Part shown: in pieces, positions 9,101 to 16,634 of the stretch
Numbering within the stretch: the stretch's first letter is position 1
How the letters are laid out: each line of letters opens with the position of its first letter
DNA from: JAUILA01 sp964563925
GTDB taxonomy: Bacteria; Bacteroidota; Bacteroidia; Cytophagales; Cyclobacteriaceae
Length of the DNA stretch: 47,944 bases
Assembly: GCA_964563925.1 (NCBI GenBank)
Contig: CAZLZD010000032.1
Coordinates: 1-47,944 of the forward strand
Direction: 5' to 3'
Program-made: the position numbers and the translations under genes
Notes under the pieces: generated by a model
Told to the model about the DNA's origin: nothing
Databases searched by the model: none
Seen by the model: only the letters and a program-made list of their open reading frames with translations

Positions 9101-9179
9101 GCAGTGGCTCAACCTGTATAATATTGCCCGCGATAATCTTTCCTGGTTCAGGGACAACTATCTGCCCGCGCAACCATAA
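6162..9179 (+). CDS. Envelope-anchored VWA protein with transglutaminase-like N-terminal region
   Basis: The 1005-aa protein has an N-terminal hydrophobic segment ending in LLLRGCGG (residues 21-27), either a lipobox with Cys25 or a membrane anchor. Residues about 60-225 resemble a transglutaminase core (FGVRGMLRTGQGTPFEKSLL, then ARIDSTWVYLNPAFS), but the expected nucleophilic Cys is replaced by Gly/Thr near residue 99-100, so it is probably inactive. A VWA domain spans about 415-590, with an intact MIDAS DxSxS at 422-426 (DDSGS) after RVMFLY and the later ILITDADGTE strand. The C-terminal 400 residues match nothing I recognise. It is first in a same-strand run with a protease and a hydrolase. 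VWA domains bind protein partners through a metal ion, so a scaffold role in the envelope is plausible inference. Confidence 0.7.
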   Translation: MKKVFLSLAFILVIALLIILLLRGCGGKDIEMPWGVWQEIRTQARQSPDHLPARLSELSQESSAEDAFLFVRDNFTTVPAQGIPGYRFGVRGMLRTGQGTPFEKSLLLQQILREKGIESEIHWGRAAPPEGDSSAYPVTHAFQVPGNDLRDVLDDHDILPWSRAERMEQGIFSPAWKDTLFQFIKANHRIRYRDINSQQATYPVYARIDSTWVYLNPAFSNAVWGDHHVEGDPTIYRFQPDRLGDPVVIRVKASYDDKSYSPFTLAEARWPLDSLTGRNVLVSFRVIGPPDIILNATPGDFEAFVPTIEVLDPAYPDSMRITGDVITTGGNVVSKEAGMNLLDTDVPQDKGDASSAASISLRPPKMADYPTVVVEAEVKDAEGNPIMGLTEEDMEFVVNGEKVTHRMVVNQTIPPRVMFLYDDSGSMPGPYQSRKRTLEVFREIARACQEVNPDTEFALSPFGNDQSKIHDLSPWSDDISALSAYLLSTRSGESNNWSALQGAMDVREANMVILITDADGTETGGEYANLKIGEGVPAFILGATSSKTIPGEFESMAEKTGGKHYIMEDDLPEAVADISRLVGETENNRYLIELDLENQDIPLMDLGMSVPAADLIEELMKIEVPPPSSRSPLGKNAITGLYLEVEYHSVIYTKKLAGVPLGKNEKTYPITRELIDACNNALWGEYILHFEGSPPLPGVVLDQVASHYLELSQLTDLIEEDDPDRFFAGLQELSWRPELAGFWSLVMDNQNGVYENNLDVWLYSEYPDASGTFWQQIDRFPSHDAWIPAVEEPARIDEQLERGLLAAERAGMNVGADRTVGASFRQGLVNPGGGLYLRRYEGPWQEAFYPLTMNRGQVVIIAGEDESGTAFTFTGSTAALNALTVDGHLARRQTGETLDPDQPLSDHPSLWKKSLGMEMETWDDLEGNKLAYIQVGTVAMKNLGEGKDPAELMRQIKQHLLALMTSEMQHEQRYFISADEQWLNLYNIARDNLSWFRDNYLPAQP

Positions 9180-9261
9180 AGTTTAATTAATATTAACCTC
9201 TGGCAGGCCTGCAGTTCGTCGTGCATACGATGTTTTACGTTATTTAGGGAAAAGACCCGTG

Positions 9262-10155
9262 ATGCAAAAACTACTACTCACCCTCTGGGCGGCAGCCATT
9301 CCTGTGTTGGGATGCGCCCAGCCTGAGCCCCAAAGCATTTCCTTTCAACTGATTCAAAACCGTCCATTTATTGAAGTAACCGTCAATGGTGTTTCAGGCT
9401 TTTTCCTGGTTGATTCGGGCGGTGTGCACGGATTCAATAGGGAATTTGCCGAGGCGGCCGGACTCGAATTCACCGACTCGCTGATGATCCATGGTGCAGG
9501 AAATGGAAGCCAGATGTCCTGGCGAAGCGGCCAAACAACACTCAGCATAAATAATACGGACGTATCCACAACGACCCGCAGTCCTATTATCATTGACCTG
9601 AATCCCCTCCGGGATTCGCTGGGCCTTCCATTTCTCGACGGGATCATCGGGGTACAACTCTTTCGCGAATATAATGTGGCCATCGATTATCCGGACCGCA
9701 CCATGATTTTGTATCCCAAAGGCACCTACCCGACCGAAGGGTTCGAAACCATTCCGTTCACCCTGTACAGAAACCAGATACCCATGATCTCTATGGAGGT
9801 AGATGGAGTTTTCGGTGACTTCACCATCGATACAGGAGACAAATCCACCCTGACTATTTTTGAGCCTTTCCTGGAGAATATGCCGGAGAATTACCAGTTG
9901 GGTGAGGTGAATATAACTGGCTACGGGGTAGGCGGACCGATCTACGGGCAGGAGTTTGTTATTGGTGAGGTTCATCTGGGCGACGTAATATCCTTCCTAA
10001 AAGTGCCAGCCCGGGTGCCGCGAAATGAAAAAGGCCGCTGGAGCCGTACAACGCATGCAGGCAACATCGGCGGAGGCCTTCTGACCGGTCACGAGGTCAT
10101 TTTTGATTTTGAAAATAACCTGTTTCTGATCAGCAGGGCGCTTCGGAATGATTAA
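9262..10155 (+). CDS. Twin-motif retropepsin-like aspartyl protease lipoprotein
   Basis: The ATG at 9262 directly follows an in-frame GTG at 9259. The N-terminus is a lipoprotein signal (LLLTLWAAAIPVLGC). Two aspartyl-protease lobes are visible: FFLVDSGG near residue 50 and GDFTIDTGDKSTL near residue 188, each with a hydrophobic-hydrophobic-D-S/T-G motif. The two-motif single-chain form with about 140 residues between motifs fits the Bacteroidota aspartyl-protease family. The substrate is unknown and the protein probably faces the periplasm. Its last 8 nt overlap the next gene, implying translational coupling with the alpha/beta hydrolase. Confidence 0.82.
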   Translation: MQKLLLTLWAAAIPVLGCAQPEPQSISFQLIQNRPFIEVTVNGVSGFFLVDSGGVHGFNREFAEAAGLEFTDSLMIHGAGNGSQMSWRSGQTTLSINNTDVSTTTRSPIIIDLNPLRDSLGLPFLDGIIGVQLFREYNVAIDYPDRTMILYPKGTYPTEGFETIPFTLYRNQIPMISMEVDGVFGDFTIDTGDKSTLTIFEPFLENMPENYQLGEVNITGYGVGGPIYGQEFVIGEVHLGDVISFLKVPARVPRNEKGRWSRTTHAGNIGGGLLTGHEVIFDFENNLFLISRALRND

Positions 10156-11830
10156 GTTCGTACCCCTTTTCCGCTATTGCCAGGTCGCTTTCATCCTCCT
10201 TGTTTTTTCGGCCAATGGGTATTCGCAGGAGCTGACCTACGGACCGCATTCCGTTGGGTTTCGTATTCTCACTTTTATTGATTCCACGCGCTACACTGCC
10301 AACCAGGCCGATGGAGGTCCGGCCCCGTACCGTTCAGTAGACGTCCATCTCTGGTATCCGGCCGGCTGGTCTGACGGGCCCGTCATGACCACCAAAAAAT
10401 ATATTGCCAGCCAGGTGATGGAGAACGAACATGATTCTCCCAATTCCTTAAAGGCAGAAAGCATTCTCTATGGGAACAGGAATGCCATACGGTCCTGGTA
10501 TGGTTCATTCGAGGCGGAGGACTGGGATCAGCTGATGGCCAGGGAATGGAAGGCAGTCGCGGGCGCGCCGTTTTTTGAAGGCGCCTTCCCGCTGCTGACA
10601 GGGGAGTTGCGGCCCACTTCGACGTTTATCACCAATGAGTACATGGCCAGTCACGGGTATGTGGTAGCCTTTATCAGGCACCACCCTTTTGAGCAGATGT
10701 CACACCAGCACTATCCCACCATGTCGAAGTCCTACCTGCAGATGAGCCGTGATATGGAATTTGTTACCCGGCAGCTGCGGAGCAGGGGAATTGCCGGACC
10801 CGATAAGCTGGGTACTTTCGGGTTCAGCGGCTCCGGCTTTTCCCAGCTTCATTTTGCCATGCTGAATCCGGATGTGGACGCCCTCGCCGATATTGAAAGC
10901 GGCTATTTCATGGAAGGATTGTACCAGGGGCTGACTGCACTCTCGACGTATCACCCGTATTCCCTGCAAGTGCCCTTCCTGCACATATTCAGCCGTAAAC
11001 TTTCCGGTGATGAGACGTATATCGACAGCCTTTATGCCATGAAATATGCCGAAGTTTACAGGCTCATACTGGAAAAGCCACAGCATCACTGGGATTTTGC
11101 TTCAGAAGGATACATGGCGGCGCGATTTCTGAATAACCGCCCGGAAGAGGCCGGGGATGTCATCGCCTCCTTTCATCTCACCAACCTGTACCTGCGAAAA
11201 TTCTTCGATGCCTTCCTCAAGGATGATCAGGCCTCCCTTGAATTCATCAAAAGCAGTCCGGTGGCAAACGGACAGGACCCTGATTTCGTTCAGATGGAGT
11301 TCATGCCCCGAAACCCGGGCGTACCGGATATTGCCGCGCTGGCGGTGTTGCTGGAGAATGGAATGACGGTGCCCCAACTCGAGCAATTGAAAGCCAGGCT
11401 AAAGCGGGATACATTGAACCCGTTGTCCGCTGATATTTTTTCCCTGGCCCAGATTGGGCGGCATTATCAGCGGCGGGGTGATCTTGACCGGACCCTTGCT
11501 ATGGCAGAAATTCTGCTGACCGTGAATCCGGGCGATCAGCAGGCCCGCCAAATGCTCGACAACCTGGGCTATATGCTGATGGAATTTGACAGGATGGACG
11601 AAGCCGGGCGGGCATTTCAGGCCAGTGTGAACCTTTTCCCTGACCACCATATTCCGCGGTTCGGACTCGGGGAATACTACATGAAGAAAGGAAATAAAAA
11701 GGAGGCCCTCGACGAATTTGAAAAGGGCCTCGACCTGGCCAGGCAGTCTGACGGATACCCGGAGGATCTGCTTGAAGCACACAAGCGCGCGTTCACAGAG
11801 TATATTGAAAAGCTGAAGAAGGAAAAGTGA
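10148..11830 (+). CDS. Secreted alpha/beta hydrolase (PAF-acetylhydrolase/dienelactone-like) with C-terminal TPRs
   Basis: The 560-aa product has a signal peptide ending near NGYSQ (residue 26). The hydrolase region at about 30-380 shows VDVHLWYPAG, the strand ASHGYVVAFIRHHPF and the nucleophile elbow GTFGFSGSGFS, with Ser227 the likely nucleophile; KPQHHWDF may hold the catalytic His. Residues about 430-555 form TPR-like repeats (AQIGRHYQRRGDLDRTLAMA, GYMLMEFDRMDEAGRAFQ, GLGEYYMKKGNKKEALDEF). TPRs usually bind proteins, so the enzyme may act in a complex. The start overlaps the aspartyl-protease gene by 8 nt. The substrate, perhaps a lipid or peptide ester, is unknown. Confidence 0.8.
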   Translation: MIKFVPLFRYCQVAFILLVFSANGYSQELTYGPHSVGFRILTFIDSTRYTANQADGGPAPYRSVDVHLWYPAGWSDGPVMTTKKYIASQVMENEHDSPNSLKAESILYGNRNAIRSWYGSFEAEDWDQLMAREWKAVAGAPFFEGAFPLLTGELRPTSTFITNEYMASHGYVVAFIRHHPFEQMSHQHYPTMSKSYLQMSRDMEFVTRQLRSRGIAGPDKLGTFGFSGSGFSQLHFAMLNPDVDALADIESGYFMEGLYQGLTALSTYHPYSLQVPFLHIFSRKLSGDETYIDSLYAMKYAEVYRLILEKPQHHWDFASEGYMAARFLNNRPEEAGDVIASFHLTNLYLRKFFDAFLKDDQASLEFIKSSPVANGQDPDFVQMEFMPRNPGVPDIAALAVLLENGMTVPQLEQLKARLKRDTLNPLSADIFSLAQIGRHYQRRGDLDRTLAMAEILLTVNPGDQQARQMLDNLGYMLMEFDRMDEAGRAFQASVNLFPDHHIPRFGLGEYYMKKGNKKEALDEFEKGLDLARQSDGYPEDLLEAHKRAFTEYIEKLKKEK

Positions 11831-11940
11831 CCGGTTCCAGGAATACATCCAGGGCAGAATGAATTCTTCTTGAAAGATGCCATTCCTGCAGTATCTGTTC
11901 AGCCCGGGATTCTCCGTAAAGGTTAAATTCCTGGGCCTGT

Positions 11941-12450
11941 CTACTGAGCCCGTGTATATTGGATTCTCCAGGAGAGCTGCCATTCCTTGCCGCCATCTGT
12001 TGAGCGCTCCCAGTCCCACATAAACGAATCTTCGGTGATGTCATAAAAACGCATGCGGAAAAGCACTGAGGTGTTGTTGGGTAATATCCGCGGCTCGGTG
12101 GTTTTAAATATACGTGTGTCTCCGTCCATTTCGCCTGTAAAATTGAAATACCCCCCGTTGCTGTCGGCCCACGCCTGGTGCCATTGCTGGTCTGCCCCAT
12201 TAAAAGTACTGATACTTATTCCGGTAAAGCCCATATTGTTGCCTTCGGTGATTTCAAAATTTTCCTGGATTACCCGGCCGTTCAGTTTTTTCTCAATGAT
12301 ATTTTTACCCTTTCCGCCTTGCCAGCTAAGGTTCCATTCACCTACCCAGAAATCCAGTTTGGACAGGTCGGCGGGGTCCGGGGCCGGTGGCTGGGAAAAT
12401 ACAGGTAACGTAAAAAGAAGCAGGAATAAGATGCGAAATGTGCCGGACAT
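11941..12450 (-). CDS. Secreted DUF1579-type (lipocalin-like) protein
   Basis: The 169-aa protein has a signal peptide (LLFTLPVFSQ). It then shows the DUF1579 pattern: LDFWVGEWNLSW, GKNIIEKKLNGRVIQENFEI, an internal W-rich middle (QQWHQAWADSNGGYFNFTGE) and the closing strand KEWQLSWRIQYTRAQ. The family forms a calycin-like barrel and has no assigned reaction. It is transcribed alone, convergent with the hydrolase-TPR gene (110 nt gap) and divergent from the AraC regulator. Confidence 0.75.
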   Translation of the reverse strand: MSGTFRILFLLLFTLPVFSQPPAPDPADLSKLDFWVGEWNLSWQGGKGKNIIEKKLNGRVIQENFEITEGNNMGFTGISISTFNGADQQWHQAWADSNGGYFNFTGEMDGDTRIFKTTEPRILPNNTSVLFRMRFYDITEDSFMWDWERSTDGGKEWQLSWRIQYTRAQ

Positions 12451-12524
12451 AATGTATTGAGTTTTGATTCAGGACAATCTACCCACTTTAAGCGGTGGAT
12501 GGGTGGTCCGGACCGGAGCTGTAG

Positions 12525-12538
12525 TTAACAATTGTTAA
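12525..12538. promoter_or_regulatory. Perfect 14-bp palindrome in divergent promoter region (possible operator)
   Basis: TTAACAATTGTTAA is an exact palindrome between the divergent DUF1579 and AraC-type regulator genes, about 140 nt before the regulator start. Another palindrome, GGTCCGGACC, lies at 12505-12514. Either could be bound by a dimeric regulator. No -7 element is clear here. Confidence 0.35.
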
Positions 12539-12676
12539 AATTTATCCCAACTAGCGTAAAAAGAGGGTAAACCGCCGTTATGGAGTTATCATCACGAGCA
12601 ATTTATCATTGATCTGCATTCCGGCCGGCAACCCGGAAGCCCTGGATTGAGTATATTTAATGAAAGCTCGTGGATT

Positions 12677-13729
12677 ATGAACTGGATATTACTTGGATTT
12701 ACCGTGGCGGGTGTACATGGTGTGGTACTTTCACTCGCTTTCCTGAGTGCATGGCGCCGGCAGAGAAAATTTTTCCTGGGCCTGTACGTGTTGTTTTTTT
12801 CCCTGACTATTCTGTATTACGTGATTTACTGGTATGGCAGCCTGGAACTGCACCCGCTGGTACGCTGGCTGATGTCGGGGGTGAGCTGGCTCATGCCGGC
12901 AGCCTTCTATTTTTGCCTGAAGAAAGAAAAATTAACGGTAAAGTCATTCGTCCATATTTTACCATGGGTAGCTTTCACCGTTTACTGGATACTGGCGGCA
13001 AACGGCGTCATTCCTAGGGAACAGCTTTCCATCAACGCTCCCTACATCGGATTTCTCAAAGTGGGGCTTTTTGCCGGATACGGTCTGGTGGCACGAAGGC
13101 TTACCCGGGATTCCTGGCTTGACCGCTGGCTGATTTGGGGCTTTTATTCGGTAACGGCCGGACTCGCCCTGTACTGGGCATCGCTGGTATTTGGATTCTA
13201 TACGGTAAATTTCGATTATCTGATTTCGGCCGTATTCGTACTCTTTACATACGCCGTTACCTACCTTAGCCAGCGCGAATTTCTTCAGCACCAGGTAACG
13301 GGAAAGTATGCCAGCAGCAGTCTGACCAAGGAGGAAGGGGAACATATCGTGAGGAAGGTGCACGAACTGATGGAGCGGGAGCAGAGCTATCGTGACCAGA
13401 CATTTAACCTGGAAACCCTGGCTGCCAAACTAAGGGTTCCCAAGTACCGGGTTTCACAAGCGCTCAACACATTCTCCCGTCAATCCTTTTCAGAAATACT
13501 CAATTCCTATCGCATCGAAGAGGCCAGGGAGAAACTGCACAGTCCGGCCTGCCGGCATTTGAAAGTGGAAGCCATTGGCGAAGAGGTGGGGTTCAGCAAT
13601 AAAGTCTCATTTTACAAACACTTCAAAAAGCGATACGGCATGGCGCCAGGAGAATATCAGCGTTCGGGCAGGGGTTCTGGCCGGCCACCGCTCAGACCGG
13701 CACGTCCGGCCGGTCAAAGCGACGGATAG
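12677..13729 (+). CDS. Membrane-embedded AraC-family transcriptional regulator
   Basis: ATG at 12677 is preferred; a TTG at 12647 would add ten residues without merit. The N-terminal half has about six or seven hydrophobic helices (WILLGFTVAGVHGVVLSLAF, LGLYVLFFSLTILYYVIYWY and others). A linker follows, then a C-terminal AraC helix-turn-helix pair over about the last 120 residues (FNLETLAAKLRVPKYRVSQA, then VGFSNKVSFYKHFKKRYGMA). Such 7TM-AraC proteins are common in Bacteroidota and link a membrane signal to transcription. The target is unknown; divergent orientation to the DUF1579 gene and a palindrome between them make that gene a candidate. The last 20 residues are an unusual Arg/Pro/Gly-rich tail. 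Confidence 0.88.
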   Translation: MNWILLGFTVAGVHGVVLSLAFLSAWRRQRKFFLGLYVLFFSLTILYYVIYWYGSLELHPLVRWLMSGVSWLMPAAFYFCLKKEKLTVKSFVHILPWVAFTVYWILAANGVIPREQLSINAPYIGFLKVGLFAGYGLVARRLTRDSWLDRWLIWGFYSVTAGLALYWASLVFGFYTVNFDYLISAVFVLFTYAVTYLSQREFLQHQVTGKYASSSLTKEEGEHIVRKVHELMEREQSYRDQTFNLETLAAKLRVPKYRVSQALNTFSRQSFSEILNSYRIEEAREKLHSPACRHLKVEAIGEEVGFSNKVSFYKHFKKRYGMAPGEYQRSGRGSGRPPLRPARPAGQSDG

Positions 13730-13747
13730 CCGCAGGGTACAATTACT

Positions 13748-13798
13748 TGCCGGCGAACAAGCGTACGCATTTTTTGTTGAATTGTGCGTAAGCCGGCA
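13748..13798 (+). repeat. Two-part hairpin between the AraC gene and the DUF2461 remnant
   Basis: TGCCGGC (13748-13754) pairs with GCCGGCA (13792-13798), and inside it TACGCA (13764-13769) pairs with TGCGTA (13785-13790). The T-rich stretch lies in the loop and not after the stem. It starts 19 nt after the AraC stop, so it could end or protect that transcript. It has a 9-nt bulge on one arm and none of the usual terminator T-run. Confidence 0.35.
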
Positions 13799-13843
13799 GG
13801 AGCAGGCGATTTCTTACGTAACACGTAATCCGGATACAGATAT

Positions 13844-14224
13844 ATGAGTTTTTACCAGGTCTTTGAATTTCTGCGGGAGCTTAATGCTAATAATCACACC
13901 GCATGGATGAAGGATAACCGGGAATCGTATGAGAAATCCCGGGATTTTGTCGCCCATTGGGCCGAGCAGTTGATTGGAAGGCTGGCGGAAACGGATCCTG
14001 ATTTTTGGTCGTGGAAGGCAAAAAGGCTTTGTCCAGGATCAATAATAACCTGCTTTTTCATCCGGATAAGCCGGTTTACAAAGATCATTTCGGGGTGGGG
14101 CTGACCCTGTGCGGAGGGCCTTCTTCGTTTTATTGCCTCAGATGAATTCCTTGACCAGGTGGTTGAGTGGTATCGCACACTGATGCCCCTGGGCCAGTTC
14201 CTGAACCGGGCCGTGTTTGAATAG
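13844..14224 (+). pseudogene. Degraded DUF2461 gene (frameshift plus internal deletion)
   Basis: ATG at 13844 begins a good DUF2461 N-terminus (FEFLRELNANNHTAWMKDNR, then YEKSRDF). The frame breaks at the T5 run at 14002-14006: with one more T the reading goes on as VEGKKALSRI and PVYKDHFGVGLTL, the usual family continuation. That frame stops at 14144, while the family C-terminus (DEFLDQVVEWYRTLMPLGQF) reappears in the original frame and ends at TAG 14222-14224. The total coding length is about 125 codons against about 220 for the family, so the middle is missing. The first frameshift alone could be a sequencing error; the deletion is harder to explain that way. Confidence 0.75.
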
Positions 14225-14330
14225 TACTCCATTCTCCTGGGCAAACTTCACTCATCCATCAAAAACGCCGCTTTAAACAGGACCAGGAATAGCTCACAGT
14301 GATATATTTAAAATTAAGGGAGAATATACA

Positions 14331-14338
14331 TACTTTTG
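14331..14338 (+). promoter_or_regulatory. TAnnTTTG promoter element 4 nt before a GTG start (leaderless)
   Basis: TACTTTTG is a perfect -7 element. The GTG start codon at 14343 follows after exactly 4 nt, so transcription should begin at or next to the start codon. No good TTG upstream element is seen at 17-23 nt. Confidence 0.5.
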
Positions 14339-14342
14339 TTCA

Positions 14343-16610
14343 GTGTGTTATAATGACAATAAGATTCTGAGAAAAATTTTCCTCCAGGTACTCTTCGGGT
14401 TTATGTTGCTGATGTGCCTCATGCTGACTGCTTTTGTAAACCATTTGAGTGCACAGGCCGGGCCTGACCTGAGGGATAACTATCAGCTCGGTATCAGGAA
14501 GGCATCCGGGCCTGTCACCCTGGACGGGCGCCTGGACGAACAGGCCTGGAAGGAGGCTGATGTAGCCTCGGATTTCTGGCTGAAATTCCCGCGGGACGGG
14601 GTTAAGGCGGAAAAACGGACTGAGGTTCGTATGACCTACGACGACAGGTACCTGTACATTTCTGCGGTCTGTTACGATAAAGAAGGGGAGGTAGTGCAAA
14701 CCCTGAAGCGCGACAGCCGATTTTTTGAGGGTGACGGATTTGGCCTGGTGCTTGACCCCGTCAATCAGCGCACCAATGGCTTTCTTTTTGGCATCAGTCC
14801 GTTTAACGTCCAGTCAGAAGACCTCCTGAGCCAGTCTTCCTTCGGTGAGCTTAACTATTCGTGGGATAACCGTTGGTTTTCCGAGGTTACGCGCCTGGAA
14901 GATCGCTGGATTGTCGAGATGGCCATTCCTTTCAAGACCCTGCGGTTTGAAGAGGGGACGGATACCTGGGGTGTCAATTTTTTCCGGAATGACCTGAAAA
15001 GAAATGAGTTTCACAGCTGGACCCCGATGCCGGTAAACTTTCAGTTGTATGACCTTGGATATACCGGTTCGTTAAAGTGGGATGAGTCTCCGGACAAAAC
15101 AGGCACAAACATTTCTGTCATTCCCTATGTGCGCTCTTCCTATTATAAAAACAAGGAAACCGATCCGGCGGAGGATGACCTTGAAGGAGATGCAGGCCTG
15201 GATGCCAAGATCGCCCTTACGTCATCACTTAATCTCGACCTGACCATCAATCCGGATTTCTCCCAGGTCGATGTGGACGTTCAGCAAACCAATCTCACCA
15301 GGTACAGCCTCAATTTCCCGGAGAGGCGACCCTTCTTCCTGGAGAATAATGATCTTTTTACCAATTACGGAACTCCGCCGGCAAGGCCGATCTTTACCCG
15401 CAGAATGGGACTGGATGAAAACCGACAGCCTGTGCCCATTCAGTATGGCGCCCGCCTTAGCGGAAACCTCGGGGAAAATTTCCGGATTGGAATCCTTAAC
15501 CTTCAAACCCGGCCGGAAACCGGGAATAACGGGCAAAATTATACGATCGCCACCTTCAATCAGCAGGTCCTCAAACGATCCCTGGTCAAGGGATATTTCA
15601 CAAACCGCCAGGCGGTGGTGAAGGATGAAGGCATTGACAAGGATGATTACGGGCGGAATGCCGGCGTGGAATTCAATTACCTGAATTTGTCCGGTACCTG
15701 GAATATATTTGGCGGACTGCATATGTCGGATAAGCCGGAAATCGGCCGGGGATGGTTCCGCAACCTCGCGGTACGCCATAACAACCGTAATTTCTCCTTC
15801 TTTGTGGATTACTTTGGTATTGAAGATGAATACTATGCCGATATTGGTTTTATACCGCGCCTTGACAATTACGATGCGGAGAATGATACAGTGGTGCATC
15901 TTGGCTATGAACACCTGTTCACGAATGCCTCCTATACCTGGCGCCCTGAGGGTGAGCATGCCGTAATTGCCCATGGTTTCGAATTCCGGAATGTGATAGA
16001 CTGGCTGACTGACTGGACATTCAATGAGCGGAGTACCAACCTTCAATACCAGGTGCAATTCAGAAATACCAGCAGGATACAGCTCAACCTTCAGGATTTT
16101 GATACCCGGTTACTGTTTGCCACTCGTTTTACCGGGGGTGAACCCTTACCTCCGGACACCTACCTGTATCAGCGGGCCTCATTAAACTACAACTCTGATA
16201 CCCGCCGGCGCTTTGCCTTCAACGGGCAGGTGGAAGGGGGAGAGTTTTACAATGGGGATCTGTACCGCTATTCGGCCGGCATTACCTACCGGATTCAGCC
16301 CTGGGGTAATTTTAACCTGACGGCCGAACAGAATTTCCTTCGGTTGCCCGACCCCCAGGGGAATGAAGACCTCACCCTGATCAACCTTCGATCGGAAATC
16401 AACTTTTCCACCAGCCTTTTCTGGACGACTTTTCTGCAGTACAATACGCAGCAGGATAATTTTAACATCAACAGCCGACTACAGTGGCGTTACGCGCCGA
16501 TGTCAGATGTTTTCCTGGTATTTACCGATAATTATGTGGCTTCTCCTTTCCTGCAGGTCAACCGTAACAGGGCTATCGTGCTAAAGGTAAACTACTGGCT
16601 GACGTTCTGA
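14343..16610 (+). CDS. DUF5916 outer-membrane protein with N-terminal CBM9-like domain
   Basis: The GTG start at 14343 is needed to give a signal peptide with a basic n-region (KILRK) and cleavage near HLSAQA (residue 38); the next ATG, at 14403, would lose it. A family-9 carbohydrate-binding-like domain spans about 50-215 (GPVTLDGRLDEQAWKEADVA, VRMTYDDRYLYISAVCYD). The DUF5916 beta-rich region follows, predicted to form an outer-membrane barrel, with INPDFSQVDVDVQQTNLTRY and FPERRPFFLENNDLF as signature stretches. The family is frequent in Bacteroidota; its transport or binding role is not established. A TAnnTTTG box ends 4 nt before the start, suggesting leaderless expression. Confidence 0.88.
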   Translation: MCYNDNKILRKIFLQVLFGFMLLMCLMLTAFVNHLSAQAGPDLRDNYQLGIRKASGPVTLDGRLDEQAWKEADVASDFWLKFPRDGVKAEKRTEVRMTYDDRYLYISAVCYDKEGEVVQTLKRDSRFFEGDGFGLVLDPVNQRTNGFLFGISPFNVQSEDLLSQSSFGELNYSWDNRWFSEVTRLEDRWIVEMAIPFKTLRFEEGTDTWGVNFFRNDLKRNEFHSWTPMPVNFQLYDLGYTGSLKWDESPDKTGTNISVIPYVRSSYYKNKETDPAEDDLEGDAGLDAKIALTSSLNLDLTINPDFSQVDVDVQQTNLTRYSLNFPERRPFFLENNDLFTNYGTPPARPIFTRRMGLDENRQPVPIQYGARLSGNLGENFRIGILNLQTRPETGNNGQNYTIATFNQQVLKRSLVKGYFTNRQAVVKDEGIDKDDYGRNAGVEFNYLNLSGTWNIFGGLHMSDKPEIGRGWFRNLAVRHNNRNFSFFVDYFGIEDEYYADIGFIPRLDNYDAENDTVVHLGYEHLFTNASYTWRPEGEHAVIAHGFEFRNVIDWLTDWTFNERSTNLQYQVQFRNTSRIQLNLQDFDTRLLFATRFTGGEPLPPDTYLYQRASLNYNSDTRRRFAFNGQVEGGEFYNGDLYRYSAGITYRIQPWGNFNLTAEQNFLRLPDPQGNEDLTLINLRSEINFSTSLFWTTFLQYNTQQDNFNINSRLQWRYAPMSDVFLVFTDNYVASPFLQVNRNRAIVLKVNYWLTF

Positions 16611-16634
16611 GTGAAGGGAGGAATGCCCGGGGAC

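Noticed and set aside
9183..9200. AT-rich palindromic stretch after the VWA gene (TTAATATTAA)
   Set aside because: It is short, lacks a stable GC stem and T-run, and is easily expected by chance in an AT-rich gap.
13575..13847. ORF overlapping the 3' end of the AraC gene, out of frame
   Set aside because: It lies mostly within the conserved AraC HTH coding frame and its product has no recognisable features; the spare frame is explained by the Arg/Pro/Gly-rich composition.
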